Shown here one piece after another: positions 60,294 through 64,000 of a DNA stretch of 64,000 bases (positions within the stretch are counted from its first letter, which is position 1; the number at the start of each line of letters is the position of its first letter). Position numbers and translations under genes: made by a program. The notes under the pieces were generated by a model. That model was not told the origin of the DNA and did not search any database. It saw nothing but the letters and a program-made list of their open reading frames with translations. The stretch lies in NCBI GenBank assembly GCA_946404405.1, contig CAMJDL010000005.1, positions 1-64,000 of the forward strand. The letters are read 5' to 3'. Source of the stretch: an uncultured Prevotella sp. (GTDB taxonomy: Bacteria; Bacteroidota; Bacteroidia; Bacteroidales; Bacteroidaceae).

Positions 60294-62179
60294 ACCATCT
60301 CCTTTACCTTAGTCCGAATGAAGTTCCGCTCTGCCTCGTCTAAGCCGTATTTGTCGAACAGTTGCTCGTCTATCTCTGTGATGCTCTTGCTCCAGTCAAT
60401 GTCAGAGGAAAGGGTGAAGTCTTGGAGGGGAACAAAAGCCCATGTCGCTCGTTTATTATCTTGAGTAACCTTAAGAATACTGAGCAGAGCCCTACAAAAA
60501 CGTGTTTTTAGATATTTCAACAATCTTTCTGCTTCTTGCAAGGTGGCTAATTTCCCTATAGAAATAAAAGTCTGAGTATGTCCTATTCCTTTAACTCCCA
60601 CAAAAGGGGAACTTAAAGTTTCGCCAAAGGCTCCGCTACCATTTGACTTAGGAAGAATGACTTTGTTATAATCGAAATTGTCAGGTGGATTTAGGTATGA
60701 TTTGCGAATCCACCGATATGCTCTTTTCCCCCCTTCCAAACCTATGATACGAACATAGTCATGTCCGTCATTTGGTCTTTCTTCATAGAACGCAATATCT
60801 TTTAGCTTTTCCAGGACATTAGTTGTAACATCAAATTTATGACCCGCACTCAACTTATCTACTGCGTCTGTATGTTCATCATGCAATAGCTGAGTAAACT
60901 TATACGATTCTGGTGCATATATCCATGAACTAAGATTTGTTTTAATGAAAGGCTCAATTTTCTCCTTTATTGTACGCATCTCATCGTAAACTATGAAATG
61001 ACCTATGGGAGAGAACAACTTCTCTGAATTATAGTAGGTGATGGCAACTCCACCTTTAATATCAGTATTTGAAAAGATTTTGCTACAATCCCTTTCGTAT
61101 GTCATAACTTTCAAATGCTTGTCTGCAAGCATTTTTATATTCCATTCTTTTGGAGTCTTTCCTGCATTAAAAAGCCATCGTGCAGGGGTTATCAGTTCTA
61201 CAACTTGAGCATTCTTGTAGGACTCATCCATAAAGAAATTGTATATAGGAGGATTACTTGTACCCTCCAATTCCTCCTGATACGGTGGATTTCCAATAAT
61301 TACATCGAACTTCATAATATTCTGGTTTTTAGTTTGACGTTTTTTGATGTCGTTTACTTTGATAGCTTCTCCTTTCTGCCAGTCCATGATTTTGCAAAAG
61401 GGAGTTGGAGAAATGACGGGGGCTTCATCAAAAAAGGAAAGCTGAGTATGTTGGAGTTGATCTTGTCTCTCACGAGGAATTCGGTACGAAAGTCCATCCA
61501 TTTGCCAAAGGTTCCAGGAGATGATTTCGGCAAATTCTTGTAATAATGAAATTTCTGGTTTATTACCGAAGCGTTCCTCGTAATAGTCAATAAAAGTATA
61601 GAGCAGGTTTTCACGAGCCAGCAGCAAACTGTCACCCTGCCACTCGTAGCCATAGGTGCTCTGAAATGCCTGTTGCACTTGTGTGAGCCATTCTTCATCA
61701 CTAATCTGCTGAGCATTGACCATGCAAAGTTTACGATCGAGTATACCAATACGCTCGTTGATGGCAATTGGCTCACCTGTTGTAGAGTCATAACGGGAAA
61801 CGAGAAAAGGGGCTTCGCCACAGGTAAGTTCCAGACTGCGTGTATTGATGTCAATATCTACATAGTCCACCATTTTTTTCACTATCCACGATGGGGTGAA
61901 CACTTCAGCCATACCCTTGACTCGGTCCGTCTGTTCCTCCTTTGATTTGAGTACACGAGGACGAATCACCATTCCATGCTCACCCGTTATCAGATGGGGC
62001 AGAATCTCAGAATGGTAATCATACTCTGGGCCGAGCGCTTCATAATCATGCGTAGCCCAGAAGATGTTTCGTCCTGTGGTATGGTCACGCAGCAGTGTAT
62101 CAAGCACCTCCGCCGACAATGCCAGCAGGTCGTCCTCCCTGATGTCAATCAGCTGAGGACTCTCGTCTTTGTTGGACAT
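60290..62179 (-). CDS. N6-adenine DNA methyltransferase, Eco57I-like
   Basis: Expected to methylate adenine in a specific DNA sequence. 629 residues. Motif X-like EVFTPSWIVKKMVDYV (92-107), SAM-binding motif I LELTCGEAPFLVSRYD (116-131), and catalytic motif IV IIGNPPYQ (294-301). The C-terminal half (FDYNKVILPKSNGSGAFGE, GIGHTQTFISIGK) is probably the target-recognition part. The linked helicase carries a similar motif-X/motif-I segment. The gene follows a ~370-base leader that contains a nested-stem RNA element and its own promoter. Confidence 0.9.
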   Translation of the reverse strand: MSNKDESPQLIDIREDDLLALSAEVLDTLLRDHTTGRNIFWATHDYEALGPEYDYHSEILPHLITGEHGMVIRPRVLKSKEEQTDRVKGMAEVFTPSWIVKKMVDYVDIDINTRSLELTCGEAPFLVSRYDSTTGEPIAINERIGILDRKLCMVNAQQISDEEWLTQVQQAFQSTYGYEWQGDSLLLARENLLYTFIDYYEERFGNKPEISLLQEFAEIISWNLWQMDGLSYRIPRERQDQLQHTQLSFFDEAPVISPTPFCKIMDWQKGEAIKVNDIKKRQTKNQNIMKFDVIIGNPPYQEELEGTSNPPIYNFFMDESYKNAQVVELITPARWLFNAGKTPKEWNIKMLADKHLKVMTYERDCSKIFSNTDIKGGVAITYYNSEKLFSPIGHFIVYDEMRTIKEKIEPFIKTNLSSWIYAPESYKFTQLLHDEHTDAVDKLSAGHKFDVTTNVLEKLKDIAFYEERPNDGHDYVRIIGLEGGKRAYRWIRKSYLNPPDNFDYNKVILPKSNGSGAFGETLSSPFVGVKGIGHTQTFISIGKLATLQEAERLLKYLKTRFCRALLSILKVTQDNKRATWAFVPLQDFTLSSDIDWSKSITEIDEQLFDKYGLDEAERNFIRTKVKEMV

Positions 62180-62240
62180 TCTTTAATCAAATCAGACTTC
62201 ACCTCAGCAATTGATGCAAGCATCATTGCTTTCGGTTTGC

Positions 62241-62426
62241 GCTGATTTTGCGCTTATAACTTTTGGACAATAAGCACTTATCGGAACTCTTTGGGCTTTA
62301 ACACGTCAAAGCCTCTATACACGATAAAAGCGTGTCCGCTCTTACCAGATATAGAGGCTCTCGCATGCCCAACCAAGTGATAAGTGACGTCCACGCCTAT
62401 AAGCGCGAACAATCACAATTATCAGC
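62241..62426 (-). ncRNA. Candidate structured RNA in the leader of the methyltransferase/helicase operon
   Basis: Five nested complementary pairs in correct order: 62241-62246 with 62421-62426 (GCTGAT/ATCAGC), 62250-62258 with 62398-62406 (GCGCTTATA/TATAAGCGC), and 62275-62282 with 62379-62386 (CACTTATC/GATAAGTG). The two inner pairs are 62310-62319 with 62350-62359 (AGCCTCTATA/TATAGAGGCT) and 62319-62323 with 62331-62335 (ACACG/CGTGT). A minus-strand promoter lies just outside (62553-62583). A 44-codon TTG-started frame runs through it on the minus strand but has no other support. I do not recognise a named RNA family. It could be a cis-regulatory leader or a free RNA. Confidence 0.6.
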
Positions 62427-62552
62427 ATCTTGGTTTGATAAGGAAATTTGCGAGATTTCTATATCTTCCTAATAACTGCTCATGTCGTTATTTGTTTTAC
62501 CCTCAAAAGTCACACCGGCACCTCCACTGAGGCATACGCCAATGTTCAAGTG

Positions 62553-62583
62553 CAAAAGTACGAAAAACAATTGAATGTGCAAA
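62553..62583 (-). promoter_or_regulatory. Promoter of leader RNA and methyltransferase/helicase operon
   Basis: On the minus strand TACTTTTG (62553-62560) and TTTG (62580-62583), exactly 19 bases apart. Start of transcription is predicted near 62546. Confidence 0.8.
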
Positions 62584-62682
62584 ATGTTTTGCCGACTTTT
62601 GCATGAAAAATGGTGAAATAGTGCGGTTTTGAGGCCAAAATTGTAAAATTCGATGCATTTAGATAGAAAAATTCAGAGAATT

Positions 62683-62714
62683 TTTGGCTATATTACAAAA
62701 ATGTTGTAATTTTG
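62683..62714 (+). promoter_or_regulatory. Promoter of the 194-residue protein gene
   Basis: TTTG (62683-62686), 20 bases, TAATTTTG (62707-62714). Divergent from the methyltransferase promoter. Confidence 0.7.
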
Positions 62715-62766
62715 CACAACCAAAAGTGGGATAACGTCTATTTTACAGAAATGAATAAATTACCAG

Positions 62767-62822
62767 GCTCCATTTCTTGGAGCGCTTTTCTTGAAATGGG
62801 GGAGAGACACGAGAACTCTCCC
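62767..62822 (+). promoter_or_regulatory. Leader hairpins before the 194-residue protein gene
   Basis: GGCTCC (62767-62772) can pair with GGAGC (62779-62783). CCATTTC (62771-62777) can instead pair with GAAATGG (62793-62799), so the two stems compete. GGGAGAG (62800-62806) pairs with CTCTCCC (62816-62822). No T-run is present, so this may affect translation or stability rather than termination. The rest of the 240-base leader to 62956 is A/T-rich. Confidence 0.4.
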
Positions 62823-62956
62823 AACTCATAATTGTCGGTTCTTTGTTTGACAAGAATCGACTGCTTTGTTGTGTAAAAATAATTAGATAAGATAATTCCG
62901 TTGTCTTGTCAGGGTTCGTATACCCTTAAAATTAAACCAAAATTAAAAAAATAACA

Positions 62957-63541
62957 ATGAACAAAAACATGAACAGCAATGAGGAAGCCCTCAGCTTATT
63001 TAATCGCCTGCTTGAACAACTTCATCAGGCAGGCATCATCAAAATTGATAATTTAGTATTCGTCGCCCCAAGCGCACAGTATGTTAACCACATCGACACT
63101 CAAATCTTTGGTGAGCGGCAACAGGAGAAGGACACATCATCTGCTGCACCCGTGAAAAGCACACCACTGCCACCAGAGCTCAGTATAAGAGATCGCATTC
63201 GCATGAGTATTGCATTGTTAATGGAAGAAAGGGCTGGCGACGAGCCACTATTCAATCTGCAGGGCCATTGGCAGGCCGTCTATCGCATCCTTGTGGATAA
63301 GGGCTACTGCCGTGATTCAGACTTCGACGGCTTCGATGCCTTCATCCGTACTGTGATGCCTGAGAAGGTGAATAAGCCGTACTCGAAGGGCTCACTAAAG
63401 CAGATTAGTCAGACTGACTTTGTTCGACCTTTCAGCGAATGGAGATACGACGTACTGACATCGAAGACGCGCAAACCTTACGACCGGATGGTAGCCGTGG
63501 CAAGAAGATTTCTTGAGATTCTTGAACAAAATGGGCTGTAG
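62957..63541 (+). CDS. Conserved-looking hypothetical protein (194 residues)
   Basis: No family recognised. The N-terminal 45 residues are helical (NSNEEALSLFNRLLEQLHQ), a flexible proline-rich linker follows (STPLPPELS), and the C-terminal 110 residues form a compact domain rich in aromatic residues (LFNLQGHWQAVYRILVDKGYC, FDAFIRTVMPEKVNKPYSKG, FVRPFSEWRYDVL). It has no signal peptide or membrane segment, so it is cytoplasmic. The start follows an A-rich leader (AATTAAAAAAATAACA). It lies in an accessory region between a restriction-like operon and an sRNA candidate, which suggests, but does not show, a mobile or defence context. Confidence 0.75.
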   Translation: MNKNMNSNEEALSLFNRLLEQLHQAGIIKIDNLVFVAPSAQYVNHIDTQIFGERQQEKDTSSAAPVKSTPLPPELSIRDRIRMSIALLMEERAGDEPLFNLQGHWQAVYRILVDKGYCRDSDFDGFDAFIRTVMPEKVNKPYSKGSLKQISQTDFVRPFSEWRYDVLTSKTRKPYDRMVAVARRFLEILEQNGL

Positions 63542-63563
63542 GAAGTAAAAAGTTAGTTAATTA

Positions 63564-63595
63564 TTTGGAAGTTACGGAAAAACTTCCTATCTTTG
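63564..63595 (+). promoter_or_regulatory. Promoter of the small-RNA candidate
   Basis: TTTG (63564-63567), 20 bases, TATCTTTG (63588-63595). It is strikingly similar over its whole length to the promoter at 7309-7339. Confidence 0.75.
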
Positions 63596-63600
63596 CAACG

Positions 63601-63698
63601 TCAGAAATGACTAATCCGGTATTTTCCGCGTGGGAGTAAGACTGAACCGCCCCTGCTCCAATTTTACAAAAGAGTCGCACAAGTTGCGGCTCTTTTAT
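63601..63698 (+). ncRNA. Candidate small RNA, about 95 bases
   Basis: Bounded by a consensus promoter and a strong terminator, with no plausible reading frame. Near the 5' end GTCA and TGAC flank GAAA as a small hairpin. The body contains GGTATTTTCC and C-rich CCGCCCCTGC. The family is not recognised. Confidence 0.45.
63668..63697. terminator. Terminator shared by sRNA candidate and the convergent partial gene
   Basis: A 12-base stem (63668-63679 with 63685-63696, one G-T pair), loop CAAGT, then ATTTT. It overlaps the stop codon (63695-63697) of the minus-strand gene. Confidence 0.88.
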
Positions 63699-64000
63699 TT
63701 TCCATATTTTCTGGAGAACGATAAAACAAAGTATTTGTCAAGCGCATAGCCTCGTTTGATGGAGATTGCTTGACCTCCTTTGAATATCAACACTTCTGAG
63801 GCTTGAGGATTCAACTCGAAGTATCGCTTAATCTGTGTAGCAAACAGACGTCCATTGTATGTGGTTGCCATGTTTAGGAGTACATGGTTTGTTTGGCCGA
63901 TGGATTCTGCCAAGCGATTTATGATAGAAGACTTGCCTTGAATGGTTTTCAAGTCATACATTCGAAAGAGTCCCTTGCGCTCGAAGATAAAATCGGCAGT
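63695..64000 (-). CDS. C-terminal part of a CdiA-C/tRNA-nuclease-like protein (cut by window edge)
   Basis: Open to the right edge of the window; 101 residues are visible and the start lies outside. The visible sequence begins ADFIFERKG and then YDLKTIQGKSSIINRLAESI, GQTNHVLLN, and a tail ending FVLSFSRKYGK. The D...K-containing ADF/YDLKTI arrangement followed by a glutamine-rich helix resembles the CdiA C-terminal tRNA-nuclease fold, also found at the ends of phage or mobile-element proteins. This is a pattern judgement only. The ATG at 63961 is internal to the frame and not taken as the start. Confidence 0.5.
   Translation of the reverse strand, partial: TADFIFERKGLFRMYDLKTIQGKSSIINRLAESIGQTNHVLLNMATTYNGRLFATQIKRYFELNPQASEVLIFKGGQAISIKRGYALDKYFVLSFSRKYGK

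Noticed and set aside
62280..62412. 44-codon TTG-start frame on the minus strand (ending VYRGFDVLKPKEFR)
   Set aside because: It coincides with the nested stems of the RNA candidate, uses a non-ATG start, and has no recognisable domain. It could be revisited if homologues conserve the peptide rather than the pairing.
55773..64000. An integrated mobile element covering the accessory end
   Set aside because: No integrase, transposase, relaxase, attachment-site repeats or phage structural genes are visible. The region is accessory-like, but mobility cannot be supported from this window.

Overview
The window looks like a chromosome segment from a Prevotella-type member of the Bacteroidales. Three things support this. 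Genes are preceded by the Bacteroidetes promoter pattern (TTTG, about 19 bases, then TAnnTTTG). There are SusC/SusD outer-membrane pairs. Arginine synthesis uses a succinylornithine-type carbamoyltransferase. No species assignment is attempted.

Layout. 0-0.35 kb: end of an rRNA operon (5S rRNA and its terminator). 0.4-4.9 kb: housekeeping genes on the plus strand (YraN, proB, proA, argF', threonine aldolase). 4.9-7.0 kb: two tandem pectin methylesterases on the minus strand, divergent from tRNA-Pro(CGG). 7.2-13.4 kb: a structured-RNA candidate, then a 1415-residue leucine-rich-repeat surface protein, a 49-residue acidic peptide, and a stand-alone copy of the LRR protein's C-terminal module. 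13.6-55.6 kb: a large pectin/rhamnogalacturonan-I utilisation region. It holds three PL11-type rhamnogalacturonan lyases, a double-domain CE12 acetylesterase, a PL1 pectate lyase, an MG2-type surface protein, a seven-gene SusC/SusD/fasciclin operon, a GH31-propeller-DUF362 fusion and a large secreted protein. 55.7-64 kb: accessory genes (AAA ATPase, a methyltransferase/helicase restriction-like pair with a structured leader RNA, an unknown protein, an sRNA candidate, and the cut-off end of a tRNA-nuclease-like protein).

How the genes work together. The pectinesterases, PL1 lyase, CE12 esterase and PL11 lyases would demethylate, deacetylate and cut pectin and RG-I outside the cell or in the periplasm. 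The SusC/SusD pairs would bind and import the oligomers, and the fasciclin lipoproteins are probable surface accessories. No hybrid two-component or sigma/anti-sigma regulator for this locus lies in the window.

The most striking unexplained structure is a dispersed family of short tandem arrays with a period of exactly 7, sometimes 8 or 9, bases and usually 4-5 imperfect copies. About twenty are visible. They fill stop-to-start spacers inside operons, form parts of signal peptides, sit at domain junctions inside coding genes, and in one place supply the -33 elements of two divergent promoters. The second strongest candidate is a nested-stem RNA element (62241-62426) in the leader of the methyltransferase/helicase operon.
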